Source: Acidimicrobiaceae bacterium (GTDB taxonomy: Bacteria; Actinomycetota; Acidimicrobiia; Acidimicrobiales; UBA8190). Taken from it: 64,000 nt of DNA. The stretch spans positions 28,341 to 92,340 of the forward strand of contig PLXQ01000065.1 in the NCBI GenBank assembly GCA_003151475.1. The letters are read 5' to 3'. Shown here piece by piece: positions 33,747 to 41,588 of the stretch. Below the pieces are notes generated by a model. The model saw only the letters and a list, made by a program, of their open reading frames with translations, did not search any database and had not been told where the DNA came from. Position 1 is the stretch's first letter. Every line of letters begins with the position of its first letter. The translations under genes were made by a program, and so were the position numbers.

Positions 33747-33831
33747 GCGGGCGTGGCGGAACAGGAAGACGCACCGGCCTCAGGAGCCGGCGGACCGACG
33801 GTCCATGAGGTTTCGATCCTCTCCGCCCGCA
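33747..33831 (+). tRNA. tRNA-Leu(CAG)
   Basis: 85 bases. Acceptor GCGGGCG (33747-33753) pairs with CGCCCGC (33824-33830), discriminator A. The anticodon arm is CCGGC, loop CTCAGGA, GCCGG (33774-33790), giving anticodon CAG with U33 and a purine at 37. A long variable arm (GGACC GAC GGTCC, 33792-33804) confirms class II, fitting Leu. The D loop reads AACAGGAAGA where AATTGGTAGA is usual, so its dihydrouridine positions are lost, and the T stem has a T-C mismatch next to the loop. CCA is not encoded. Confidence 0.85.
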
Positions 33832-33876
33832 CTCTGGCGGGAGCCCGGCCGATGGCCGGACACGCCCCCCACCGGT

Positions 33877-33896
33877 GCCGGTCCGCCCCGACCGGC
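33877..33896 (+). terminator. hairpin downstream of tRNA-Leu
   Basis: GCCGGTC (33877-33883) pairs with GACCGGC (33890-33896) around a six-base loop. A second hairpin, CCGGCC/GGCCGG with a GAT loop, lies at 33845-33859. Neither has a T run. Together they may end the tRNA-Leu transcript; the rest of 33832-33971 shows no other gene. Confidence 0.4.
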
Positions 33897-33971
33897 TCCC
33901 CACCCGGCCATTGCGGTGTCACCTTCCCGAGGAGACGCCGACACACGGGTGAGTCGGGCTCCCGCCGCCCG

Positions 33972-34044
33972 GACGCGTGAGCTCACGGGAAGAGCGCCAG
34001 ATCAACTGATCTGGAGGAGGCGGGTTCGAGACCCGTCCGCGTCG
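33972..34044 (+). tRNA. tRNA-like sequence with eight-base anticodon loop
   Basis: 73 bases. Acceptor GACGCGT (33972-33978) pairs with CCGCGTC (34037-34043) except for the last pair. The D arm GCTC/GAGC has the loop ACGGGAA. The anticodon stem CCAGA/TCTGG encloses the eight-base loop TCAACTGA (34002-34009), with C at position 33. The T arm GCGGG, TTCGAGA, CCCGT (34020-34036) is good. Overall it is a convincing class I cloverleaf that cannot decode normally. Its D loop shares GGAAGA with the neighbouring tRNA-Leu, suggesting they belong together. Confidence 0.5.
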
Positions 34045-34047
34045 CTG

Positions 34048-34091
34048 GCAGCGTCCACCGGGTCGTAGCGGACGGCCCGGTGGGTCGCTGC
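34048..34091 (+). terminator. long hairpin after the second tRNA-like sequence
   Basis: GCAGCG (34048-34053) pairs with CGCTGC (34086-34091), and CCACCGGG (34055-34062) with CCCGGTGG (34076-34083), with a small internal bulge. TTTT follows at 34104-34107. It begins three bases after the tRNA-like discriminator and probably ends that transcript. Confidence 0.6.
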
Positions 34092-34170
34092 TCCCTCGCC
34101 CGATTTTCAAACGATCCGTGAAAGACCTTGCGGCATCGACGACGCCGCGATCCGGGTGTAAGAGAAAGAG

Positions 34171-37100
34171 GTGACCCCCGCTTCGGAGGACGAACTCATC
34201 GCTCGGTCGGTCACCTTGGCCACCGAGTTGCTGACGGCGTCGCGGGCGCACACGTCGCGCCGCGAGCGTCGGCGCCAGGGTCACCTGCAGCGGCTTCTGG
34301 CCAGCCCATCGGGCACCCGGCTGGCTTTCTCCCTGGCTGACCGGGTGCTCCGGCCGGTGGACGCCCGGACGGCCGCCACCGAACTGGCCAGGGTGACGTC
34401 CGGTGACCTCGATGGAGTTTCGGCGTCGGATCGCTTCCTCCTGCGCTTGGCGGCGACGGCGGCCCGGCCCGCTCCCGGTCCCGTCGTGGCCCTGGTGGCG
34501 GCCCGCCTCCGACGCGAAGCGGGAAACCTCGTCTACCCGGCAGAGGCGCCTGCACTCGGCCGCCGTCTGTCGCGACTGCGCGCCCACGAACGCCGTCCCA
34601 ACTTGAACCTTCTGGGCGAGGCCATCCTGGGTGGCCAGGAGGCGGAGAAGCGGACGGCGGCGGTGGACGTCCTGCTCCGGCGCGACGACGTCGACTGTGT
34701 GTCGGTAAAGGTCTCGTCGATCGCTGCCGGATTGTCGCTCATCGACTTCGAGGGGTCGGTCAGCCGTATCAGCGAACCCCTTCGGGGTCTGTACCGGACG
34801 GCGTCGTCGTACACGCCGGCCAAGCTCGTCAACCTCGACATGGAGGAGCACCGGGACCTCGACCTCACCGTCGAGTCCTTCACCCGCGTGCTGGACGAAC
34901 CCGAGTTCGCCCCGCTGACCGCCGGCATCGCACTGCAGGCCTATCTCCCTGACAGCCACGGTGCCCTCGACCGCCTGTTGTCGTTCGCCCGACTCCGCCA
35001 GGCGGCGGGGAGGGCCCCCATCCGCATCCGTCTGGTCAAGGGTGCCAACCTGGCCATGGAGAGCGTCGACGCCGAGCTCCACGGTTGGCCGCCGGCGCCT
35101 TATCGCACGAAGGCCGACACCGATGCGTCGTATGTGGCGCTGCTGGAGCGCCTGGTGGACGCCGCCGCCGGTGGATCGGTCCAGGTGGGGGCGGCGTCGC
35201 ACAACCTCTTCGACGTGGCTCTGGCCCTGGTTCTCGGCCAGGACCGGGAAGCGCCGGTCGAAATAGAAATGCTGGCCGGCATGGCCGACGGCCAGGCGGC
35301 GGCGGTGACCGAGCGATCGGGTCGTCTGCTTCTCTATGTCCCGGCCACCACGCGCCAGGACTTCCGCAACGCGCTGGCCTATCTGGCCCGGCGACTGGAC
35401 GAGAACGCCACCCCCGAAGGATTCCTGCGCCACGTCCTGGATATGCGCCCCGACAGCGCGGACTGGGAGGAGCAGGCCGGTCGCTTCGCCCGCTCGGTCA
35501 GCGCCCGCCGCTCGGTGACCACCGAGCCGTTCCAGACTCAGGATCGCGCCCGCCCGCCGGCGGCGTCACTCCCGTCTCCCCGAACTCCCGACGCCTGTTT
35601 CACGTACGAGCCCGATACCGATCTGACCGTGCCTGCCCATCGCATCTGGGCCCGCGCCGCTCTCGACGGCGCGCCTCGACCGGCACCGGCGGAGGCGACC
35701 GAGACCGACGTCGACTCGGCCGTAGGCCGGGCCGCCGAAGCGGCGATCTCGTGGGCGGCGACGACAGCGGAGCAGCGTCGACCGCTCCTCGAGGCGGCGG
35801 GCGACGTGATGGGGGCGGGCCGCTCCGATGCCGTCACCGTGATGGCGACCGAGACGGGCAAGACGTTCGCCGAGGCGGATCCGGAGGTCTCCGAGGGCGT
35901 GGACTACGCCCGCTGGTACGCGGCGGGGACCGGTCTGTTGGACTCGCTCGAAGGTGAGGTGGCGAGCGAACCGTGTGGTGTCGCTGTCGTCTCCCCGCCC
36001 TGGAATTTCCCCTACGCCGTCCCCGCCGGTGGCGTCCTGGCCGCGTTGGCCGCCGGGAACACCGTCATCTTGAAACCGAGTCCGGAGGCTCGGGCCACGT
36101 CGGCCCTTCTCGTTGACCAGCTGCACCAAGCGGGCTTCGATGGCGCCAAGCTCCAGTTGGTGGTGGCTCCCGATGGTCCCGCCGGCCGGCGTCTGATCAC
36201 CCATCGCTCCGTCGGGGCGGTCATCCTGACCGGATCGTGGGACACGGCCCGGCTGTTCGCCCGATGGGCACCGCAGCGCCGATTGCTGGCCGAGACGTCG
36301 GGCAAGAACGCCGTCGTGGTTACGGCCACGGCGGACGTGGACCAGGCCGTGGGCGACATCGTCCGCTCCGCCTTCGGCCACGCAGGCCAGAAGTGCTCAG
36401 CGGCCAGCCTGGCCATCGTCGACGCCTCCGTCTACGACAGCAGCCCCTTTCTCCGTCAATTGGCCGACGCCGTGCTCGCGCTGCGGGTGGGAGTGGGAAG
36501 CGATCCGGCGGCGCAGGTGGGACCCATCGTCGGGCCCTTTACCGAGGCGCTCGAGCGGGCCCTCACCACCCTCGATCCGGGGGAGTCCTGGTTGGTGGAG
36601 CCGCGTTGCCTCGATGCCGACAAACGCCTGTGGTCCCCCGGTGTCCGCCTCGGGGTCCGGCCCGGTTCCTGGGCCCATCAGACCGAATGGTTCGGACCCG
36701 TCCTCGGGATCATGCGGGCTGATTCGCTCGAGCAGGCGCTCGAGTGGCAGAACGCCGTGGACTACGGGCTGACGGCAGGGCTCCAATCTATCGATCCGGC
36801 CGAGCACCGTGTCTGGGTCGACACGGTGGAGGCGGGCAATCTCTACGTCAACCGTCCGACCACCGGCGCGCTCGTCGGTCGACAGCCCTTCGGCGGGTGG
36901 AAGCGCTCGAGCGTGGGACCGACGGCCAAGACCGGAGGCCCCAACTACCTGCTGGCCCTACGCCGTTGGCACGATGCCCAGGAGGTGAGTGTCGATGACT
37001 CCATCGCCCACTACCGCCGTTGGTGGGACTCCTATTTCAGCCGATCCACCGAACTGGCCGGTCTGTCGTCCGAGTCCAATCAGCTGCGCTACCGGAGCTT

Positions 37101-37509
37101 CACACCCGGGGTGATTCTCCGCATCACCGACGACGTCTCCGACGAGGCGCTGGCCAAGGCGCTGGCCGCCGCCACCGTGACCGGCACCCCGGTGCGGGTG
37201 TCCAGTTCCGTGGCCCGCCCAGGACGGCGACCGCTTCCGACGGGGACGGAATTCACGGTGGAGAGTGGAGACGCACTCGGAGTGGCACTGGCCGTATCGG
37301 CCGGTGCCCGTTTGCGGCTGCTCGGAACGGCTGAACCCGAGGTCCTGGTCGCCGCCGCCGATAGGGCGGTGACCGTCATCTCGGAGCCGATCTGCTCCCA
37401 CGGTCGTATCGAACTCGTCCGCTGGCTCCGCGAACAGGTGGTGACGCGGAGCCTGCACCGCTACGGCAACGTGGTCTACGGCCCTCTGGAGGAGAGTCAG
37501 CTCACCTGA
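34171..37509 (+). CDS. putA: bifunctional proline dehydrogenase / glutamate semialdehyde dehydrogenase
   Basis: 1112 residues, GTG start after AGAAAGAGG. Residues about 100-400 are the FAD-dependent proline dehydrogenase barrel: VSVKVSSIAAG, RIRLVKGANLAMESV, YRTKADTDASY, GAASHNLFDVA and EIEMLAGMAD. Residues about 480-950 are the NAD-dependent aldehyde dehydrogenase: SPPWNFPYAVP, TVILKPSPEA, LAETSGKNAV with the general-base Glu, and GHAGQKCSAASL with the catalytic Cys. The last 150 residues include GRIELVRWLREQVV, a region that in PutA helps close the substrate channel. There is no N-terminal ribbon-helix-helix, so it does not bind DNA. It turns proline into glutamate for carbon, nitrogen or stress use. 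Confidence 0.95.
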   Translation: MTPASEDELIARSVTLATELLTASRAHTSRRERRRQGHLQRLLASPSGTRLAFSLADRVLRPVDARTAATELARVTSGDLDGVSASDRFLLRLAATAARPAPGPVVALVAARLRREAGNLVYPAEAPALGRRLSRLRAHERRPNLNLLGEAILGGQEAEKRTAAVDVLLRRDDVDCVSVKVSSIAAGLSLIDFEGSVSRISEPLRGLYRTASSYTPAKLVNLDMEEHRDLDLTVESFTRVLDEPEFAPLTAGIALQAYLPDSHGALDRLLSFARLRQAAGRAPIRIRLVKGANLAMESVDAELHGWPPAPYRTKADTDASYVALLERLVDAAAGGSVQVGAASHNLFDVALALVLGQDREAPVEIEMLAGMADGQAAAVTERSGRLLLYVPATTRQDFRNALAYLARRLDENATPEGFLRHVLDMRPDSADWEEQAGRFARSVSARRSVTTEPFQTQDRARPPAASLPSPRTPDACFTYEPDTDLTVPAHRIWARAALDGAPRPAPAEATETDVDSAVGRAAEAAISWAATTAEQRRPLLEAAGDVMGAGRSDAVTVMATETGKTFAEADPEVSEGVDYARWYAAGTGLLDSLEGEVASEPCGVAVVSPPWNFPYAVPAGGVLAALAAGNTVILKPSPEARATSALLVDQLHQAGFDGAKLQLVVAPDGPAGRRLITHRSVGAVILTGSWDTARLFARWAPQRRLLAETSGKNAVVVTATADVDQAVGDIVRSAFGHAGQKCSAASLAIVDASVYDSSPFLRQLADAVLALRVGVGSDPAAQVGPIVGPFTEALERALTTLDPGESWLVEPRCLDADKRLWSPGVRLGVRPGSWAHQTEWFGPVLGIMRADSLEQALEWQNAVDYGLTAGLQSIDPAEHRVWVDTVEAGNLYVNRPTTGALVGRQPFGGWKRSSVGPTAKTGGPNYLLALRRWHDAQEVSVDDSIAHYRRWWDSYFSRSTELAGLSSESNQLRYRSFTPGVILRITDDVSDEALAKALAAATVTGTPVRVSSSVARPGRRPLPTGTEFTVESGDALGVALAVSAGARLRLLGTAEPEVLVAAADRAVTVISEPICSHGRIELVRWLREQVVTRSLHRYGNVVYGPLEESQLT

Positions 37510-37594
37510 GCCCAGAGGGCGCCGTTGTGCTCGGTGGCGAAGTTGCTCTCGACCTGCGGTCGTGGCGGCACCAGGGACAGCACCGGCTGCGCCG

Positions 37595-37626
37595 ACGGGC
37601 GTCTTTGACGACGGGGCGTCTTGACG
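37595..37626 (+). repeat. 16-bp tandem duplication downstream of putA
   Basis: ACGGGCGTCTTTGACG (37595-37610) is followed at once by ACGGGGCGTCTTGACG (37611-37626), with a third partial unit after it. The unit contains a TGA. It lies 86 bases after the putA stop codon, in the gap before the convergent small gene. Confidence 0.55.
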
Positions 37627-37640
37627 ACCGGGCGCCGGTG

Positions 37641-37973
37641 TTACTGCTGCAGCGCCCGGCGCAGAAGGAGACGGGCAGAAAACTGGTTCCCCTCGATCGG
37701 CGTCACAGCGACACCCGGCGGGCGCCCTTGGGCCCAGGGTGCGGCATCGGTCGAGAGGAGCCAGGTGCCGATGGTGGCGGAGCGGAGTTCTGAACAGCTC
37801 CGCCAGAACGAGGCGCTGAGCGGAATCGATGCCACCGGGGCCCCATCCATCTCGAGGACGACCTCTTCCCACGTTGAGTCGAAGTACCTGTCGCGATCCG
37901 CCTTGGTGAGCCTCAGCCCGTATCCCGCGGGATCCTCGGGCGGCCCTCCGTTGTGCCAAGCGGTTGCGTACAC
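37641..37973 (-). CDS. conserved protein of unknown function (about 110 residues)
   Basis: 110 residues from a GTG at 37973. The sequence YATAWHNGGPPEDPAGYGLR, then LTKADRDRYFDSTWEEVVLE, then SASFWRSCSELRSATIGTWL has strongly conserved-looking Trp, Tyr and Cys positions. I recall similar short proteins in many actinobacteria and Acidimicrobiia with no assigned function. It is divergent from the TauD-type gene with about 65 bases between. The longer ORF start upstream would overlap that gene's coding start and is unlikely. Confidence 0.7.
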   Translation of the reverse strand: MYATAWHNGGPPEDPAGYGLRLTKADRDRYFDSTWEEVVLEMDGAPVASIPLSASFWRSCSELRSATIGTWLLSTDAAPWAQGRPPGVAVTPIEGNQFSARLLLRRALQQ

Positions 37974-38039
37974 TTCACCGACGCTAACACCTACGTCCTG
38001 CCGTCTTTTTCCGATGGGCGGAAGGGGAATGCGAGTCTG

Positions 38040-38921
38040 ATGACTTCGCTCGAAGTGCTTCCGGTGGCGGGTGCCCTCGGGGCCAGGGTCACGGGGATCG
38101 ACCTGGTCAAGGTGGTCGACGGGGCACAACTTGACACGGTCCGCCGGGCGCTGGCTGATCACCTGGTGGTGTTCTTACCCGACCAGCACCTGGATCTGGA
38201 CGATCTGGAACGGATCACCGACCTCCTGGGCGGTCGCGACCTCACCCCTTTTGTCTCGCCACTCGAAGATCGCCCCTATGTCATCCGGGTGATCAAGGAA
38301 CCGGGCGACCAACTCAACTTCGCCAATGCCTGGCACAGCGATCTGAGCTACCTGCCCGAACCCCCGTCGTACACATTGCTTCACGCGTGGGAGGTGCCGG
38401 CCTTCGGCGGCGACACCATCTGGTCCAATCAGTACCTCGCCTACGAGACCCTGTCACGCGGGTTGAAGGAGACGCTGACAGGACTTGAGGCCGTTCACTC
38501 GGCGGGTATGGCCTACGGGACGGGCGGGTTTCTCGACAAGGTGAAGGATCTCACCTCCATGGCCATCGCCCCCTCGGCCGACGCCTATGCCGAACATGTC
38601 CACCCGGCGGTCATCGAACACCCGGTGACCAAGCGGCCGGCGTTATACGTGAATCCTGTCTACACGACACGGTTCCGAGGTTGGAACCCGGTCGAGTCCC
38701 AGGAGTTGCTGGCCCACATCTACCGGCAGGCGACCAACGAGAACTTCACCTGCCGGCTGCACTGGGCCCGGCACACCCTGGCCATCTGGGACAACCGCTG
38801 CACGATGCACAACGCGCTGAACGACTACGCCGGCGAACGGCGCGAGATGTTCCGTACGAGCGTCAGGGGTTCGGCACCGGTGCCCGGCAAAGCGAGCGCG
38901 GCGCCCCCTTCCGTCTCGTAG
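38040..38921 (+). CDS. TauD/TfdA-family 2-oxoglutarate dioxygenase
   Basis: 293 residues from ATG 38040. The double-stranded beta-helix metal site is present: NAWHSDLSY gives the HxD pair, and TMHNALNDYAGERREMFRT supplies the distal His and the Arg that binds 2-oxoglutarate. ALGARVTGIDL at the start and PALYVNPVYTTRF also match TauD. The enzyme hydroxylates a small substrate such as a sulfonate, with Fe(II) and 2-oxoglutarate; the actual substrate is unknown. It stands alone, with no sulfonate transporter nearby. Confidence 0.9.
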   Translation: MTSLEVLPVAGALGARVTGIDLVKVVDGAQLDTVRRALADHLVVFLPDQHLDLDDLERITDLLGGRDLTPFVSPLEDRPYVIRVIKEPGDQLNFANAWHSDLSYLPEPPSYTLLHAWEVPAFGGDTIWSNQYLAYETLSRGLKETLTGLEAVHSAGMAYGTGGFLDKVKDLTSMAIAPSADAYAEHVHPAVIEHPVTKRPALYVNPVYTTRFRGWNPVESQELLAHIYRQATNENFTCRLHWARHTLAIWDNRCTMHNALNDYAGERREMFRTSVRGSAPVPGKASAAPPSVS

Positions 38922-38967
38922 ATCCGGCGGGTGGGAGCACCCACCGTCGCTGAGTGTCGAGGAGCTC

Positions 38968-41052
38968 TCATGAGCTCAGAGATGCGTCGTGGCCGGCGGC
39001 GATGACATCTTCACGGGCGGCGGCCAGAAAGAACTCGGCGTCAGCGGCCTCGAGGGGATAGCTGAAGTAGAAGCCCTGTCCGGCGTGGCAGCCCTCGGCC
39101 CGCAGCCGCGAGAGCTGGTGGGCCGTCTCGATACCTTCCGCCACCGTCTCGAGCCCGAGGGCATTGCCCAGTTCGACCAGGGCGTGGACGAGCGCGGCAC
39201 TCGGTCCGTCGATGGCCGTGCCGGCGATGAAGGCACGGTCGATCTTGATGATGTCGACGGGGAACTGCTGGAGGTAGGCCAGCGACGAGTAACCGGTGCC
39301 GAAGTCGTCGATGGCCAGGCGGACGCCCAGGTCCTTCAGAGCCGCCAGGCGCAGATCCGACTCGCGCGAGTCGCGCATCAGCGTGGTCTCGGTCATCTCG
39401 AGGATCAGAGACGTCGGATCGAGGCCCGAGCGTTCGAGCGCCCGATGGACCTCTTCGACGAAGGTCCCGGTCTCGAACTGACGGGGAGAGACGTTCACGG
39501 ACACCGCCGTGGGCAGACCGAGAACGTGCCAGGTCCGGGTCATCCGGCAGGCCTCATGGAGCACGAAGGCCCCGACCTCGACGATGAGACCCGATTCTTC
39601 GAGCGCCGGAATGAAGGCGTCGGGCCCGACGACCTGCCCCGAGGGCAGTCGCCAGCGCAGGAGCGCCTCCATGCTCCGCACCGCACCCGTCTCGAGCGCG
39701 ATCACCGGCTGGTACATGAGGAAGAACTCTCCGCGGGTGAGAGCCAGCCGGAGGTCCCTCTCGAGCTCGATCCGGGCCCGGAAGGCCCCGCGCATGGCCG
39801 GTTCGAAGCGCAGGGCCCGGTTGCGTCCCGCCGCTTTGGCTTCGTAGAGAGCCACGTCGGCGTCCATCAGCAGATCCTCGGCCGAGGAGTAGGCGCCGGA
39901 GACGATGCCGATGCTGGCCGAGATGGTGAGCTGGGGCCGGGCGTCGCTGTTCACCGAGAACGGCGCCGCCAGCGAGTCGAGGAGCCTCTGCGCGGCGGTC
40001 TCGGCATTGTGGGCTCCGGCTCCTTCGACCAGGACGACGAATTCGTCGCCACCGAGACGCCCGATCGAATCCGATTCGCGCAGCGCGTCGCGAAAACGCG
40101 TCGCCACCTGTCGCAACAGATCGTCACCGAGGCGGTGACCGAGTGAGTCGTTCACGTCCTTGAACCGGTCGAGATCGACGAAGAGGACCGCTCCCGCCTC
40201 GCCGGTCCGGCTCCCGCGTTGCATCTGCTCGATCCGGTCGAGAATCAGGGTCCGGTTGGGGAGCCCGGTCAGCGCGTCCCGGGTGGCCAATCGTTCGAGA
40301 GCGTCGCGCGTCGAACGGAGTTGGGTGATGTTGTGGGCCGAGACCACCAGCCCGTTGACGGTGGGATCGTCGAGGAGGTTCACGATGCTCAGCTCGCACG
40401 GGACCGGCGTGGCGCCGTCGCGGCGTCGCAGGGCGACCTCGACGACGGTGGGGCCGGGTGCTGTCATGTCGTTGTCGACGACGGTGACCAGCGCGGAGCG
40501 CAAGGTGGCCCGATCGGGTTCGATGACCAACTCGTCGAGAAGCTGTCCCTCCACCAGTTCCTGGTCGTGGCCGAGCATCCGGGTGATGGCAGCCGACACG
40601 GACTCCACCGTGCCCGACCGGTCGAGCAGCAGCAGGATGCTGGCCGAGTTGTGGACGAGGGAGCGGAACCGCTCGATGTCATTGGTGGACACTTCCCACC
40701 GCCGTCGATCGGTGAGGTCCCGCAGCGACCACACCAGTCCGTCGATCGGCGGCTTGCCGATCACGTTGGCGCCGATCAGCTCGACCAGCTTCCAGCCCGT
40801 GCCCGACTTCACCCGCAACTCGATCGGGCTCCCGAGCTCCTTACCCTGAACGCTTTCGAGAGAGGCGAGGGCCAACCCGTGGTCCTCGGGGTGCAGAAGC
40901 TCGAGGGCGCTCAACCCGACGATGTCGGCGGTGCTGACACCGAACATCCGCTCAGCGGCCGGGTTTCCCCAGATGAGATTGCCCTGCCCGTCGGCCACCA
41001 CGACGGCATCGGGCAGCTCCAGTGCCAACCGATCGAGCCACTCAGGTTCCAC
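38968..41052 (-). CDS. PAS-PAS-GGDEF-EAL c-di-GMP turnover protein
   Basis: About 694 residues from the GTG at 41052, chosen because AGGAGGGG lies six bases upstream; ATG 41082 is the longer alternative with no such site. Two PAS domains (ALELPDAVVVADGQGNLIWG and FRSLVHNSASILLLLDRSG) come first, with no membrane helix, so it is a cytosolic sensor. GGDEF: TRDALTGLPNRTLIL, FVDLDRFKDVNDSLGH, RLGGDEFVVLV. EAL: SMEALLRWR, LEMTETTLM, AIDDFGTGYSSLAYL, IIKIDRAFI, VAEGIE. All motifs are intact. The ligand of the PAS domains is unknown. A folded leader lies just upstream. Confidence 0.93.
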   Translation of the reverse strand: MEPEWLDRLALELPDAVVVADGQGNLIWGNPAAERMFGVSTADIVGLSALELLHPEDHGLALASLESVQGKELGSPIELRVKSGTGWKLVELIGANVIGKPPIDGLVWSLRDLTDRRRWEVSTNDIERFRSLVHNSASILLLLDRSGTVESVSAAITRMLGHDQELVEGQLLDELVIEPDRATLRSALVTVVDNDMTAPGPTVVEVALRRRDGATPVPCELSIVNLLDDPTVNGLVVSAHNITQLRSTRDALERLATRDALTGLPNRTLILDRIEQMQRGSRTGEAGAVLFVDLDRFKDVNDSLGHRLGDDLLRQVATRFRDALRESDSIGRLGGDEFVVLVEGAGAHNAETAAQRLLDSLAAPFSVNSDARPQLTISASIGIVSGAYSSAEDLLMDADVALYEAKAAGRNRALRFEPAMRGAFRARIELERDLRLALTRGEFFLMYQPVIALETGAVRSMEALLRWRLPSGQVVGPDAFIPALEESGLIVEVGAFVLHEACRMTRTWHVLGLPTAVSVNVSPRQFETGTFVEEVHRALERSGLDPTSLILEMTETTLMRDSRESDLRLAALKDLGVRLAIDDFGTGYSSLAYLQQFPVDIIKIDRAFIAGTAIDGPSAALVHALVELGNALGLETVAEGIETAHQLSRLRAEGCHAGQGFYFSYPLEAADAEFFLAAAREDVIAAGHDASLSS

Positions 41053-41100
41053 TGCCCCTCCTGCGGATTGCTCCTGTGACATCGGCCGGTAGGCACGCCT

Positions 41101-41157
41101 TCTGAACCGGGCGCTCCGGCGCTCGGCCCGGGGGGAGCCGGCGCCCCCGGTTTCAGA
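41101..41157 (-). promoter_or_regulatory. folded leader upstream of the PAS-GGDEF-EAL gene
   Basis: TCTGAA and CCGG at 41101-41110 pair with CCGG and TTCAGA at 41147-41157 (one bulged base). Within lie a 7-bp hairpin (CCGGGGG/CCCCCGG, 41128-41150 region) and a GGGC/GCCC stem, giving a branched fold of about 57 bases. It sits 18-75 bases before the longer start codon. It could be a leader control element or a terminator of a transcript from the other side. It does not match the c-di-GMP riboswitch consensus I know. Confidence 0.4.
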
Positions 41158-41286
41158 GCATCTACCAGGGTGTTCTCCCGCGGCGCGGCAGGTTGGCCCA
41201 CCGGAGCACGGCGCCCGGGAGCGGGGTGCGGCCCGAGAGCGAAAAGGGCCACCTTCGATGTGCGGTCATGGGAGAGTGGAGATCAG

Positions 41287-41583
41287 ATGAGCAACGACCT
41301 CGATCGCGACCAACAGGCTTTGGTGTTGCGGGATCAGGGCCGCCCTTTCGCCGGTATCGCCGAGATCCTGGAGCTCGAAGGAGCCGGCGCCGCCAACGCC
41401 TCGTTCAACCGGGCGTTGCGCCTCCGACCCAAGGCTGAACAGGAGCGCCTGCGCAACCGCGAGATGGCCCGGCTCGACGCCCTGGCGCTGCGTCTGCGTG
41501 GACGTGACGATCTGAGCGTGGAGGAGATTGTCCGCCGCATGCGCGGGGTGAAGCAACAGCGCAGGACCCTCTTCGTCGGCTGA
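41287..41583 (+). CDS. small helical protein of unknown function
   Basis: 98 residues from ATG 41287, with GGAG ten bases upstream. The protein is nearly all helix: QQALVLRDQGRPFAGIAEIL, GANASFNRALRLRPKAEQ, RNREMARLDALALRLRGRDD. The pattern of a sigma-like or HTH-type helix pair (FAGIAEILELEG, ASFNRALR) suggests nucleic-acid binding. Similar short proteins are widespread in actinobacteria without a known role. It stands alone between the PAS-GGDEF gene and a convergent membrane protein gene. Confidence 0.7.
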   Translation: MSNDLDRDQQALVLRDQGRPFAGIAEILELEGAGAANASFNRALRLRPKAEQERLRNREMARLDALALRLRGRDDLSVEEIVRRMRGVKQQRRTLFVG

Positions 41584-41588
41584 CCCCG

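Noticed and set aside
33008..34170. Integrated mobile element beside the tRNA genes
   Set aside because: No integrase, transposase, att-like direct repeat or phage gene is visible on either side.
41101..41157. c-di-GMP riboswitch before the PAS-GGDEF-EAL gene
   Set aside because: The branched fold lacks the GEMM-type conserved loops I know, so I report only an unassigned leader structure.
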